Shown here piece after piece: positions 34,822 to 44,212 of a stretch of DNA of 53,377 nt. Position 1 is the first letter of the stretch. The number at the start of each line of letters is the position of its first letter. Location of the stretch: assembly GCA_934086185.1 (NCBI GenBank), contig CAKOHW010000007.1:1-53377 (forward strand), read 5' to 3'. Source of the stretch: an uncultured Bacilli bacterium. GTDB lineage: Bacteria > Bacillota_I > Bacilli_A > RF39 > UBA660. The position numbers and the translations under genes were made by a program. A model generated the notes under the pieces. It made no database searches and was not told the DNA's origin. It saw nothing but the letters and a program-made list of their open reading frames with translations.

Positions 34822-36049
34822 AACTACCCTCCAAAGTATACATACTACATAATTCTAATCTATTAATTAAATCTAATAATTCTTCATTACTTATATTTTT
34901 AATTACTTCTAATTCTTCTTCACTAGATATATCACATTCATAATATTCATTAATTATATTAGCAGTACTAATATAAAAATTATCTTTTTCACGTTCTATA
35001 TCTAAACTTAATCTTCTTATAATATTATTAATATTATCTTTATATTTATCTATATCACTTAATTCTTTAATAATACTTTCTATTAACATAGACACCAATT
35101 TTATACTATTTTTATTAGTAAGTGCTTTAACAAGTAACAAACCATTCCTAATAAGCACCGAAGACCCACAAGTATATACTAAATTATTCTCTTTTCTTAA
35201 TTTATTAAGTAATATTTCACTAGCACTACTACTTAAAAGTAAATTAACTAAATATAATTTATAAAAATCATCTTCTTTATAATTATTAACTTTATAACTC
35301 ATATAAACTATACTCTGATAATATTTAGATTCATCATTTTTAACCAAACATTCTTTATTATCATAAAAATGATTATATTCTTTAATAACTCTATTATTCT
35401 TTAAATCTAATTTACTTAAATAATCACTAAATACTTTTTCACATAATTCAATATCTACATCACCATTAATAAATATATTAGGCTTAATATTCTTAATATA
35501 TTTATTATAAAAACTAACTACATCTTCATTATTTAATCTATCAACATATTCTAAATCTTTATATTTAATTTTATTAAATATTCCATCACTATCTAATAAA
35601 TCTAAAGCATTTTTTTCAGCAATAAAATTAATATTTTTATAACCATTCAATAAATTTTCTACATATATTCTTTTTTCTGTTTCAAATATACTTTCTTTAA
35701 ATTTACCATTCTCTATATTAGGTCTATATATAGTATCTAATAAAAATATAATAGCACCCTCTAAAAAATCATCTTTAATTATATCTTTACTAGGCACTAA
35801 CATTGAAAAATTCATAAAATAAACATCATTTATAGATTGTGCTAAAGAACTATACTTAATTATATATCTATTTAATTTTTCTTTAGCAAAAGATGCATCA
35901 TCACTATAATCCTTATTACTAAAAGACATTAATTTAGATAATATTGTATGTGCTAAAATCTCTTCTTTATTTAATTTAAATTGAAATATAACATTAATAA
36001 GTGTAGTATTAAAATCTCTATTTTCTATATATTTTGTTATATATTTCAC
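34814..36049 (-). CDS. Inactive M16-like partner (YmfF-like)
   Basis: 411 residues with the M16 fold (FKLNKEEILAHTILSKLM, FINGDVDIELCEKVF, YQSIVYMSYKV and NLLLSSSASEILLNKLREEN-like motifs) but without HxxEH at the expected position, where AHTILSKLMS stands. Non-catalytic M16 subunits form a clam-shell with an active partner, here the overlapping downstream gene. AGGTGATATAAGTG precedes the ATG. Confidence 0.82.
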   Translation of the reverse strand: MKYITKYIENRDFNTTLINVIFQFKLNKEEILAHTILSKLMSFSNKDYSDDASFAKEKLNRYIIKYSSLAQSINDVYFMNFSMLVPSKDIIKDDFLEGAIIFLLDTIYRPNIENGKFKESIFETEKRIYVENLLNGYKNINFIAEKNALDLLDSDGIFNKIKYKDLEYVDRLNNEDVVSFYNKYIKNIKPNIFINGDVDIELCEKVFSDYLSKLDLKNNRVIKEYNHFYDNKECLVKNDESKYYQSIVYMSYKVNNYKEDDFYKLYLVNLLLSSSASEILLNKLRKENNLVYTCGSSVLIRNGLLLVKALTNKNSIKLVSMLIESIIKELSDIDKYKDNINNIIRRLSLDIEREKDNFYISTANIINEYYECDISSEEELEVIKNISNEELLDLINRLELCSMYTLEGSCG

Positions 36050-36085
36050 TTATATCACCTAACATAATTATATATTATTTTACTA

Positions 36086-36115
36086 GATAAAAAAAGTACT
36101 AATTTAATAGTACTT
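36086..36115 (-). terminator. Terminator of SipW-signal protein 2
   Basis: On the minus strand: stem AAGTACT / AGTACTT followed by seven T. Confidence 0.8.
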
Positions 36116-37949
36116 AATTCTCCAAAATTTTATAAGGATTTGAAATAGTTCCATCCCCACTTGAAAGTTTAACACCAGAGGTTAAAGTAACTACAGGACG
36201 GACACTAAGATCTTTAGTGACACCATAAGGATCAGTTGTTAATTTTCCATCACTATCTGCATAGAATGCTCGGTCATAAGATGATTTTTTAGAAAGAGAC
36301 AAAGACCAATAATATGATTGTGCATTGTCATATAAATAATAGAACTTATTGGAATAACCAGCCTGTCCACCTGCATATGATACTTCATCGGCTGTTATTG
36401 TTCCTATATAATCACTTATACTATCTTCTTCATTTGAACATTTAAATGTAGCGTGTATATCTACGCCTTTGCCTTCTAATCTTTTTCCTGCAGCATAATA
36501 ATAGTTTGTGCTTGAAGTATCTGTTAACAATGCTCCAGTTGATGAATCATATCTATAATTATCATTTCCACCTAAACACCATTTTTCATTTTTTAATAAA
36601 GTTTTTTTATTTTCTAGTCCGCTTGATGTATACCATGTTTTTAATGTTGTATATAATCCACCATTATAATTTTCATAATCTGCTTTATAATTACTATCAT
36701 AACCATATACAACAGAATTACCATTATTTATTAATGCTGAAGATGTATCCGATGATGTTATTGTACTACATAATCCTTCTTTTGCTAATATTATTTTTAT
36801 TGAGCCATCACCCTCAATACGTACTATCCTCCAACACATATTGTTAAATTCTATATAATTATCTTTTGTTGAACCTCTATAATAATAACTTGTTCCATAA
36901 TCATCGTCTGCTATTGATAATGTCGATTCTATTCCGTAAGCTGTAGCACGTAATTGTTTCGATTTCATTGTTATTGAACTTGCACTACTTGCTGGAGCTT
37001 CTATCACTTTTAATATTGTTGATAAATTTGCTGTTGTTTTTTTAGTATCTGTACTTGATGAGTTTCTGCTTGCACTATTAGATACTATATATTTTCCTAC
37101 CAATGTTTCATTGCATGCTCCATCATTATATTTACATGTTGCAACTCCTGTTAAAGTAAACTTACCTGTGCTTTCATCAATTGTATAACCTGTTCCATAT
37201 GTCCAATAATATCCTTGGTACGTTGTTGATATATCCATTGAACGTTCACTTGTCAACTCATCTATATAATATTTATAACCCGTTACTGCCTGAGCAGGAG
37301 TCGTTAAGGGAATTGCACTAAATGTTGTTCCATTCTTTCCAAGTTTTGCATTGTTTATTATTGCATATGATAATGATGTTTCTTCATATGGCATAAACTC
37401 TCCATTACTATTCTTACCAAATATTTGTATCTTGGCTTGTAATTGTTTATTCATATCTACACTTTGATCTGTATTTGTATCTTTATATGTAAATTTGAAT
37501 GTGTATGTATGTGTTTTACCTGGTTCTATTTCATTTGTTATTAATTGTTTTATTCCACTTGGAAATGTCGTTTCTGTTGTTACTTCATTACATGTTATTG
37601 TTCCATCTGTTGTACAATTTAATGTATACTTAATATCATCTACTCTTTCAAATGTATTTATTACATCTATTAAATATACTCCATATTCTACATTTGCATT
37701 TCCTTCATTCTTTACTGTGAATGTCTTAGTATATACTGTATCACTTGGAAGTATATTTTCTCCTCCTATTACTCCATCACTTCCATCTCCATATACTAAT
37801 TTTAAATCTGCTGTTGTTACACTGATGCTCTTATCGTTAGTGTTCCCTTGTATTCTTGTTAAAAAGTATGCATATGTTAATCCTAGAAGTGCCAAAAGTA
37901 CAATTGTTATTCCTACTACACTAACAATTATTTTTTGTTTTTTATTCAT
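36114..37949 (-). CDS. SipW-signal surface protein with C-type-lectin-like C terminus
   Basis: 611 residues. The signal anchor MNKKQKIIVSVVG ... LTYAYFLTRIQGNTN is nearly identical to that of the gene at 52667. A TasA-like beta domain runs to about residue 185 and a variable middle to about 355. A C-terminal domain follows from YYYRGSTKDNYIEFNNMCWRI through TADEVSYAGG to RPVVTLTSG and NPYKI. That C-terminal pattern is like FGE/C-type-lectin-fold domains of gut Firmicutes surface proteins (recall, not searched). No sortase motif. AAAGAGGTAAAAT precedes the ATG. Codon use is uniform throughout, unlike its paralogue. Confidence 0.75.
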   Translation of the reverse strand: MNKKQKIIVSVVGITIVLLALLGLTYAYFLTRIQGNTNDKSISVTTADLKLVYGDGSDGVIGGENILPSDTVYTKTFTVKNEGNANVEYGVYLIDVINTFERVDDIKYTLNCTTDGTITCNEVTTETTFPSGIKQLITNEIEPGKTHTYTFKFTYKDTNTDQSVDMNKQLQAKIQIFGKNSNGEFMPYEETSLSYAIINNAKLGKNGTTFSAIPLTTPAQAVTGYKYYIDELTSERSMDISTTYQGYYWTYGTGYTIDESTGKFTLTGVATCKYNDGACNETLVGKYIVSNSASRNSSSTDTKKTTANLSTILKVIEAPASSASSITMKSKQLRATAYGIESTLSIADDDYGTSYYYRGSTKDNYIEFNNMCWRIVRIEGDGSIKIILAKEGLCSTITSSDTSSALINNGNSVVYGYDSNYKADYENYNGGLYTTLKTWYTSSGLENKKTLLKNEKWCLGGNDNYRYDSSTGALLTDTSSTNYYYAAGKRLEGKGVDIHATFKCSNEEDSISDYIGTITADEVSYAGGQAGYSNKFYYLYDNAQSYYWSLSLSKKSSYDRAFYADSDGKLTTDPYGVTKDLSVRPVVTLTSGVKLSSGDGTISNPYKILEN

Positions 37950-38024
37950 ATTTTACCTCTTTCCTTCTAATTTTATATTACACATATAATTTATTTGTAT
38001 AAAATTAAGATGAGGATGAAATAC

Positions 38025-38096
38025 AAAAAAATTATATAATTATTAACCCCCCCCGACCAAACTTTTGTTCGAGAGAGAATTAGGCTATATAATTTT
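38025..38096 (-). ncRNA. Conserved leader RNA element, copy 2
   Basis: On the minus strand this block repeats copy 1 almost base for base: AAATTATATAGCC, hairpin CGAAC-AAAA-GTTTG, then a G run and TATATAATTT plus seven T. The G run has eight G here against seven in copy 1. It ends about 75 bases before the start codon. Confidence 0.6.
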
Positions 38097-38130
38097 GTGC
38101 TTTTATAAAATATTTTTTTAATTGTGAATT

Positions 38131-38162
38131 ATTTTGTACAAAATATTTATTTTGTACAAAAT
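38131..38162. repeat. Tandem 14-base palindromes in the leader region
   Basis: ATTTTGTACAAAAT occurs twice (38131-38144 and 38149-38162), an 18-base period. It lies between the promoter and the leader block of SipW-signal protein 2 and is absent from the other two copies. Confidence 0.7.
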
Positions 38163-38174
38163 ATTTCTTATCTT

Positions 38175-38227
38175 GAGTAGTCTTTCTACTCTATTTACAT
38201 CATATCAAATAATTTTATCATTTACAA
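38175..38227 (-). promoter_or_regulatory. Promoter and 5' hairpin of SipW-signal protein 2
   Basis: On the minus strand: -35 TTGTAA (38227-38222), 17-base spacer, -10 TATGAT (38204-38199), then the 5' hairpin GAGTAG-AAAGA-CTACTC (38191-38175). Confidence 0.65.
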
Positions 38228-38325
38228 TAAAAAAATTAATTAAATTATATATATTTTTTAAATTACTCTTACCTAATATATAAAAATATATCAAAAGAAA
38301 AAACAGAAAATAAATTCTGTTTTAA

Positions 38326-38556
38326 CTAATAAGAGGTTAAAAGTTTACATATCTCGCGTGTACTCAAAACTTTTCCTTCGGAAACTTTTTTCCCGTCTAT
38401 AATAATTGCAGGAGTATTTTTCACGTTATACTTATTTTTATATGCGTTATCGTTTAATTCTTTTACGTTAATATCTATATCACAATTAATTTTTCTAATG
38501 TTTTTAATTAATTTAATTCCGTTATGTGTATTACTACCAACAACCTTTATCTCTAT
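38326..38556 (-). pseudogene. Thioredoxin-fold small protein lacking CxxC, with ATA in place of the start codon
   Basis: A 76-codon frame reads IEIKVVGSNTHNGIKLIKN ... VKNTPAIIIDGKKVSEGKVLS ... ICKLL, the pattern of the small thioredoxin_3 family (redox-active disulfide protein 2). The usual CxxC is replaced by THNG, while the cis-Pro (NTPA) is kept. A good ribosome site AAAGGAGTGATAGT is followed by ATA where ATG is expected, and no in-frame ATG, GTG or TTG lies at a suitable distance. Either the start codon has been lost by one base change or ATA is used. The frame itself is intact. Codons such as CGC and TTC are richer in GC than in the neighbours. Confidence 0.6.
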
Positions 38557-38770
38557 ACTATCACTCCTTTCATGATTTAATAGTATTATATTTATTAGAA
38601 ATAATAATGAATTTTATATGAAAATTATATGAAATTATTTTTTTATTATCTTTACTTTGTATTTTAACCAACAATTAATAAACAAATGTATTATTTATCA
38701 AACAAAGTGTTTATTATTTCTAAATAGAATTATATAAATAAGATTATATAATTATGTTAGGTGATTAATA

Positions 38771-38915
38771 ATGAATACAGATTTAAGAGTATTAAAAGAC
38801 TATAAAAAATATTTTGTATATGCAAATCATATTATTTCCTAAAAAGCCAAAAATAATTGTCGGTAGTGCAAACTTAGGAATAAAAGTAATCGGTATGTTT
38901 AAATCTATTTTATAA
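38771..38915 (+). pseudogene. Short frames, possible gene remnant
   Basis: A strong ribosome site TTAGGTGATTAATA precedes an ATG with a frame of only 23 codons (38771-38842). An overlapping frame (38820-38915, 31 codons) contains KKPKIIVGSANLGIKVIG. The two together look like a decayed gene with a frameshift, but I recognise no family. The rest of 38557-38985 shows nothing clear. Confidence 0.25.
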
Positions 38916-38985
38916 TTATACAATATCTTTAAAAGAATATAAGACTTATTAAAATAAAAACAACACAATGTTTAGTTATGTTGCT

Positions 38986-39618
38986 TTATTTAATATTGGG
39001 CATATCTTTATCAAAAGATACATCTTTATATATTTCTTTACTTTGTTCTCTACACAATTCTTCATATTTATCATCCCATGATAATCTATATTTATTATTT
39101 TTATCTAAATTTAATACTGAAGTATATTTATTTATAATTTTATCAGCATCCTCATTATATTCTTTATTACATTCAATTTCTAATGCTAAACCAAATGGAT
39201 ATAAGTCTAATGAAATTGTAACATATTGATTATCAAATACAATTCTATATCTCTCATAAGATTCAACTAATTTCATATGTAATACTTTTTCTATAATATA
39301 TATTAAATTATCATATTCTATAGGTTTAATAGTTAATTCAACTTCTTCTTCACAATTAACATCACTACTAAATGTATTATTTAATCTTTTTTTAAAACTG
39401 ATCATAACTGTTTCAAAATTTTTATCTTTTGTTTTTCTAATTCTAAATCTTCCATCTACTTTATCACTATAAAAATCATACTCTTTACTAGGATGATTAT
39501 ATTGTATTGTTTTTTCATATCTTTTATCATGCTTCTTTAAGTCTTTAATTGAACTTAATAAATTAACAAAATTATCATATTCTTTACTTGAATAATAATA
39601 TCTAACTTCATATTCCAT
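38986..39618 (-). CDS. CYTH domain protein
   Basis: 210 residues, a triphosphate tunnel metalloenzyme fold. It starts with MEYEVRYYY in place of the usual ExExK strand, followed by GRFRIRKTKDKNF (basic strand), VMISFKKR, CEEEVELTIKP, YERYRIVFDNQYVTISLDLYPFGLALEIE (Glu strand). CYTH proteins hydrolyse tripolyphosphate, thiamine triphosphate or make cAMP. The substrate is not predictable. It is last of a three-gene leftward operon with a phosphoesterase (2-base gap). Confidence 0.82.
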   Translation of the reverse strand: MEYEVRYYYSSKEYDNFVNLLSSIKDLKKHDKRYEKTIQYNHPSKEYDFYSDKVDGRFRIRKTKDKNFETVMISFKKRLNNTFSSDVNCEEEVELTIKPIEYDNLIYIIEKVLHMKLVESYERYRIVFDNQYVTISLDLYPFGLALEIECNKEYNEDADKIINKYTSVLNLDKNNKYRLSWDDKYEELCREQSKEIYKDVSFDKDMPNIK

Positions 39619-39620
39619 AT

Positions 39621-40814
39621 TTATTTTACCTCATTAAAATGTACATTTATAGTTACTACCTCAGCCTTAGTACCTATTCTCATATTTGGCCCATATAATC
39701 CAACACCACTAGTAACTACACTATTCATATTATTATATTTTTTATAACCATTCCCATTTTTCCACATAAGTTTCATAATTATATTAAGTGGAAATAATTG
39801 TCCACCATGTGTATGACCAGACAAATCTAAATCAATTCCATTATTACTAATCTTTTTTATTTCTCTAGGCTGATGATCTATTAAAAATATAGGTTTTTCT
39901 TTATCAATATTTTCTATTAATTCTTCTATACTTTTTCTAGATTTTACATCTCCAGGTTTACTAGCATCTCTTCTACCAATAAGATATAAAGAATCATTAA
40001 TTAAAACAGTTTCATCTCTTAATAATTTAATATTAGATTTTTCTAATAAATTATCCATCTCAGGTAAACTAATTTTCTTTTCATTATAATTAAAAGTAAA
40101 TCCTGCTAAAGTTTTTTCATTTACATCATGATTTCCATAAACAGCATAAACACCATTTTTTGATTTTATACTCTTAAGAATACGTATCATTTCATCTGGA
40201 TTTTGAATACCATCAAAGCTATTATCATATATATCACCTGCTATAATAACTAAATCAGCATTCTCTTTATTTATTAAATTAACCATATTACTAATATCTT
40301 TTATACCAATACTATACCCAATATGTAAATCACTTACCAATACTACCTTCATATCACTTTTATAATTACTTTTATTAATATTAATATCATAAAAAGTACT
40401 ATGTATCTTATGAGCATTAATAATACCATATATACATAAAGAAGATATAATAATCAAACATATAATTCCATTAATAAAATAACCACGTTTACTAAATAAC
40501 TTACTCTTACTTAATTTACCATGCCTTTTTAATATTAATCTTATTATATCTGCAATCATAATAGTTAAAAATAAATATAATAAAAAACCTAACCAATAAT
40601 TACCAATATTAATAAATAGTCTACGCATACTACCACTAGGTAATAAAAAACCAACTATTGCAGATACAGCAAAAAATATATATATACCTAATAATATATA
40701 TTTAAAATATTTTTTCTTAAAAAAATCATGACATATATAAAACCATTTTAATATACGTCTATATAAATAATAATTAATTATTATATAAATCGGTAATAAA
40801 TACATTGCTATCAT
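39621..40814 (-). CDS. Membrane-anchored metallophosphoesterase
   Basis: 397 residues. Four N-terminal membrane helices (about residues 1-145) precede a calcineurin-like domain: VSDLHIGYS (metal Asp and His), IIAGDIYDN, YGNHDVN, LIDHQP and GHTHGGQLFP. It resembles the YkuE/YaeI-type phosphoesterases, some of which act on UDP-diacylglucosamine or lipids. It overlaps the upstream gene by four bases (ATGA). Confidence 0.9.
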   Translation of the reverse strand: MIAMYLLPIYIIINYYLYRRILKWFYICHDFFKKKYFKYILLGIYIFFAVSAIVGFLLPSGSMRRLFINIGNYWLGFLLYLFLTIMIADIIRLILKRHGKLSKSKLFSKRGYFINGIICLIIISSLCIYGIINAHKIHSTFYDININKSNYKSDMKVVLVSDLHIGYSIGIKDISNMVNLINKENADLVIIAGDIYDNSFDGIQNPDEMIRILKSIKSKNGVYAVYGNHDVNEKTLAGFTFNYNEKKISLPEMDNLLEKSNIKLLRDETVLINDSLYLIGRRDASKPGDVKSRKSIEELIENIDKEKPIFLIDHQPREIKKISNNGIDLDLSGHTHGGQLFPLNIIMKLMWKNGNGYKKYNNMNSVVTSGVGLYGPNMRIGTKAEVVTINVHFNEVK

Positions 40815-42571
40815 ATATTAATCAAACTCTTTTCTTTATTATTATTCATACTTTTATAATCAGTTATACCTACACCAGTATTTGGTTTATAATATGATAT
40901 TACTAAATCTATTAAATAAATAGAACATAATATTATACAAAAATATATAACATACTCTGTTTTAATCTTTTTTATATAATTATCAAGTATTGGTGCAACA
41001 AAATATACAACAAACATACTACCTATTCCAAATACTAAAAGTCCTTCTGCACATACTCTACCATTAATATTTAAAAAATACCCAGTATAATCCCACCACT
41101 TCATACCATTAGTAACTTCCAAATAATATGATGTACTATATTCAACAACTCCACATAAAATAACCGACATAAAAAATAATAAATACGGTTTATTTCTAAA
41201 TCTATATAATAACGTTAATATCAATATAGAACCAAAACCATAAATAGGTAACCAAGGTCCATGTAATACTCCACGATTTACAAATATACCGTCACTAACT
41301 AAATGCAATAAAACTTCCCATAACCAACCTACAAAAGATAATATAAAGAATATAAGTATTAAAGAAGATATAGAATAATGTCTTAAATAATTAATAGTCT
41401 CTATATGATTATTTCTTTGTTTTATTTTAATCGGATATAATAATTCAGGGTAAACTTTTTGATCCATTATATCTTGATACAAACTAATAACCGCTATTCT
41501 ATTCTGTTCTCTATCAAATAATTCATTATCTTTTTTACTATAAGTAGTAATACCAAAATATTTATCTATAAATCCACGTAAATGAGTTCTATCATTAACT
41601 TTATTTTTTTCTTTCATTTTATTTTTAATATCAGAATACGTATTATTTAAAATCATTTTATTAGCTTTTTTATATAAATATTTATCATTCAAATATTCTA
41701 TACCATTTATATTATTTTTAATAGCAATTAAACGTAAATTAGCATAATACTCACTCTTAACTGACAAATAATACGCATTAGAATAAAATATTTTAGACAT
41801 ATTTAAAGTTAAAATACCTAGTACTTCCCATCCAATAAATGACAAATCTAATAAAAACGCTTCCCATTTATGTCCCTTCATCATATCAGACGATAATTTT
41901 ATTGCATCACTACTTTTAATATCAGGATTTTCACTAACAATAAATGGTACTAACATATATGAATATTTCTTTATAAAACCTCCTATTATAGTTAAATACC
42001 ATAACATAAGTTTAATTGAATATAAAAACATAGTAAATGATGCTTTAGTCCATTTTTTAACACGTTTTAAAAATAAAAATTTTTCTAACTTTACTTTTTC
42101 ATATATTCTAGCCTCTAAAAATATACGCCTTATTATAACAGAAAATACATTTATAAAATAAAACCACACTAAAAAATAAAATATAAAACTTAATATAGTT
42201 AATATAATAGATGTTATATCTTTTGATTTTGTAATACTATCAATTGTACCAACAATTGTTAAATATATTTTATTACTATCAAATGTATTAGCAATCAAAG
42301 AAAATACTCCACGTTTCTTACTAAAAACTCTAGAATTGGATACTTTAGTTTTAGTAATTTCAATTCTTTCTTTAACTTCCTCTACAGTTTTTTCTATATG
42401 TATTGGTACTCCCTTAATTTGTGAAACAACCTTAACTGTTTCATTAAGAGTAATAGATGAAGAAAACTCATTACCTATTATTGCAGCCATTAAACAAGCC
42501 ATAACTAATATTATATAATGACTTTTTACTATTTTTTTACTATGTTTTTTCATTAATTTAATATTCTTCAT
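40811..42571 (-). CDS. Fusion of a DUF975-like membrane domain and a CmpB-like (PF06541-type) domain
   Basis: About 586 residues. The N-terminal half (about residues 1-290) is a multi-helix DUF975-like region, including an extracellular segment near 35-95 and AFLLDLSFIGWEVLGILTLNMSKIF. A charged linker follows. The C-terminal half, from about 400, matches the putative ABC-transporter type IV family: FVGWLWEVLLHLVSDGIFVNRG, HGPWLPIYGFG, VEYSTSYYLE and WWDYTGYFLNINGRVCAEGLL. In other Firmicutes these are separate proteins. ATG 42571 has AGGATGATTATT. An in-frame ATG lies at 42580. It leads the operon with the phosphoesterase and CYTH genes. Confidence 0.75.
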   Translation of the reverse strand: MKNIKLMKKHSKKIVKSHYIILVMACLMAAIIGNEFSSSITLNETVKVVSQIKGVPIHIEKTVEEVKERIEITKTKVSNSRVFSKKRGVFSLIANTFDSNKIYLTIVGTIDSITKSKDITSIILTILSFIFYFLVWFYFINVFSVIIRRIFLEARIYEKVKLEKFLFLKRVKKWTKASFTMFLYSIKLMLWYLTIIGGFIKKYSYMLVPFIVSENPDIKSSDAIKLSSDMMKGHKWEAFLLDLSFIGWEVLGILTLNMSKIFYSNAYYLSVKSEYYANLRLIAIKNNINGIEYLNDKYLYKKANKMILNNTYSDIKNKMKEKNKVNDRTHLRGFIDKYFGITTYSKKDNELFDREQNRIAVISLYQDIMDQKVYPELLYPIKIKQRNNHIETINYLRHYSISSLILIFFILSFVGWLWEVLLHLVSDGIFVNRGVLHGPWLPIYGFGSILILTLLYRFRNKPYLLFFMSVILCGVVEYSTSYYLEVTNGMKWWDYTGYFLNINGRVCAEGLLVFGIGSMFVVYFVAPILDNYIKKIKTEYVIYFCIILCSIYLIDLVISYYKPNTGVGITDYKSMNNNKEKSLINI

Positions 42572-42617
42572 AATAATCATCCTACAATATTTTAACATTA
42601 ATAAAATACATAAACAA

Positions 42618-42645
42618 TAAAATCTCCAATATTTATGGAGATTTA
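42618..42645 (-). terminator. Leftward terminator behind the remnant region
   Basis: On the minus strand: AATCTCCA / TTGGAGATT stem followed by TTATTGTTT. Confidence 0.55.
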
Positions 42646-42654
42646 TATATAAAA

Positions 42655-42757
42655 CTATATATCTTTATAATAATAATTAACTAAATATTTTTCACCATTT
42701 GGATATTTTTCCATATAAGAATTAATATAGTTAACAAACCCATATTTAAAATAAATC
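42655..42757 (-). pseudogene. C-terminal fragment of another gene (acetyltransferase-like end)
   Basis: A frame without a start reads IYFKYGFVNYINSYMEKYPN ... YLVNYYYKDI and stop. The end resembles C termini of small GNAT proteins, but that is a weak guess. It is joined out of frame to the Fic-like fragment upstream. Confidence 0.35.
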
Positions 42758-42920
42758 ATCAAAATATAATGTATTATCATTCTTTGAAATAAAAAAATTG
42801 GTTTCAAATATTTCTTCTATCTCATCTTCGCTTAAATGGCTTCCTTCAATTTTATTAGAATTATAAGCAAAATTAACTTGGGAATAATGATAAATATTTC
42901 CCTTAAATTTAGAATTTTTT
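42746..42920 (-). pseudogene. Fic-family protein fragment
   Basis: A frame of about 55 codons without a start reads FKGNIYHYSQVNFAYNSNKI, then EGSHLSEDEIEEIFETN, then a stop. The stretch with NSNKIEGSHLSEDE is the inhibitory-helix/N-terminal region of class II Fic proteins. The catalytic HPFxxGNGR part is missing, so this is a truncated remnant. Confidence 0.65.
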
Positions 42921-42980
42921 TAATGTATTAAACTTAAATATCTAAATACATTGTATCATATAATACTAAATAATAACTAC

Positions 42981-43008
42981 AAAAAAACACTTAGAAATCA
43001 TCTAAGTA
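42981..43008 (-). terminator. Terminator after the D-Ala-D-Ala carboxypeptidase gene
   Basis: On the minus strand: stem ACTTAG / CTAAGT followed by seven T. Confidence 0.8.
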
Positions 43009-43010
43009 TT

Positions 43011-44135
43011 TTATACATTACCACTTATTATATATTTAAAGTTCTTTTTATAATAATCTAAAATATTTGCTTTCTTTATACTTTCTTTAACAGTAATATC
43101 AAATGTATCAATTTTCTTACCGTCTTTAAATAAAGTTAATTTACCAACTACATCACCAACGTTTACTGGAGCTTCTATTTCATCTATATTCATCTTATAA
43201 TCATATTTTGATTCTTCTAAAATAGTAGTTAAATCTATAACATCACTCACTAATTTTAAATCAACATAATCTTTTTTACCATTTAACACTTTTACTTTAC
43301 CTAATTTAATATTTTTATTATAAATAGTATTAAGTTTATAATTATTAAAACCATAATCCATTAATTCAACTGTACTCTTGCTCCTATTTTCACTTGTATT
43401 GCTTCCCATAACAACGCTAATAAGTCTCATTCCATTTCTTTTTGCAGTTGCTGTTAAACAATAACCAGCTGTATCTGTAAAACCTGTTTTTAAACCATCT
43501 AATCCTTTGTAGTGTCTTATGAGTTTATTAGTATTCACCATCCATACACTACTACCATCATTTTTCTTAAAATATTCTTCATAAGTACTTGTATATTTTA
43601 AAATATTTTCATGTTTAATAAGTTCACGAGCCATAATTGCCATATCATAAGGACATGAATAATGTGAGTCATCATCAAGACCATGTACATTAACAAAGTT
43701 AGTATTTTTTAAATCTAATTCTTTTGCTTTTTTATTCATCATATCAACAAACTTCTCTACACTTCCACCTACATATTCCGCCATAGCAACTGCCGAATCA
43801 TTAGCACTAGAAATACATATACTTTTGATTAAATCTTCTACCTTTATAACTTCTCCAGGTTGTAGAAATACTTGACTTCCACCCATATTACTTGCATTTT
43901 CACTTATAGTAACTTCATCAGTTAATTTAATTTTACCTTGATCAATTTTTTCCATAATTATTAATAGAATCATGATTTTTGTCATACTTGCTGGAGCACG
44001 TTTTTCTAAACTATTCTCATCCATTAAAATTTTACCAGTAGAATATTCCATTAAAATACTATATTTCTTTTCTTCTGCAAAAACATTTAAACTAAATATA
44101 AACATTAATAAAATAAAAACTACAAATTTCTTCAT
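43011..44135 (-). CDS. Serine-type D-Ala-D-Ala carboxypeptidase (DacA/DacF family)
   Basis: 374 residues, secreted low-molecular-weight penicillin-binding protein that trims the fifth residue of peptidoglycan stem peptides. A signal peptide (1-20, ending VFA) precedes the S11 motifs: APASMTKIM (SxxK, about residue 50), SSANDSA (SxN, about 112) and LKTGFTDTAG (KTG, about 217). A C-terminal beta domain and an end helix complete the PBP5 type. It shows that the cell has a peptidoglycan wall. Confidence 0.92.
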   Translation of the reverse strand: MKKFVVFILLMFIFSLNVFAEEKKYSILMEYSTGKILMDENSLEKRAPASMTKIMILLIIMEKIDQGKIKLTDEVTISENASNMGGSQVFLQPGEVIKVEDLIKSICISSANDSAVAMAEYVGGSVEKFVDMMNKKAKELDLKNTNFVNVHGLDDDSHYSCPYDMAIMARELIKHENILKYTSTYEEYFKKNDGSSVWMVNTNKLIRHYKGLDGLKTGFTDTAGYCLTATAKRNGMRLISVVMGSNTSENRSKSTVELMDYGFNNYKLNTIYNKNIKLGKVKVLNGKKDYVDLKLVSDVIDLTTILEESKYDYKMNIDEIEAPVNVGDVVGKLTLFKDGKKIDTFDITVKESIKKANILDYYKKNFKYIISGNV

Positions 44136-44182
44136 AATTCACCTCTAATAAACTATATAAAAAAATAAAGAAAATATGTAAC

Positions 44183-44212
44183 AAAAAAGATTGTTATATT
44201 CTAACAATCTTT
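44183..44212 (-). terminator. Terminator after pyk
   Basis: On the minus strand: stem AAGATTGTT / AACAATCTT followed by T run. Confidence 0.8.

Noticed and set aside
38820..38915. Functional 31-codon gene
   Set aside because: No ribosome site of its own. More likely part of a decayed gene, so only listed as a doubtful remnant.
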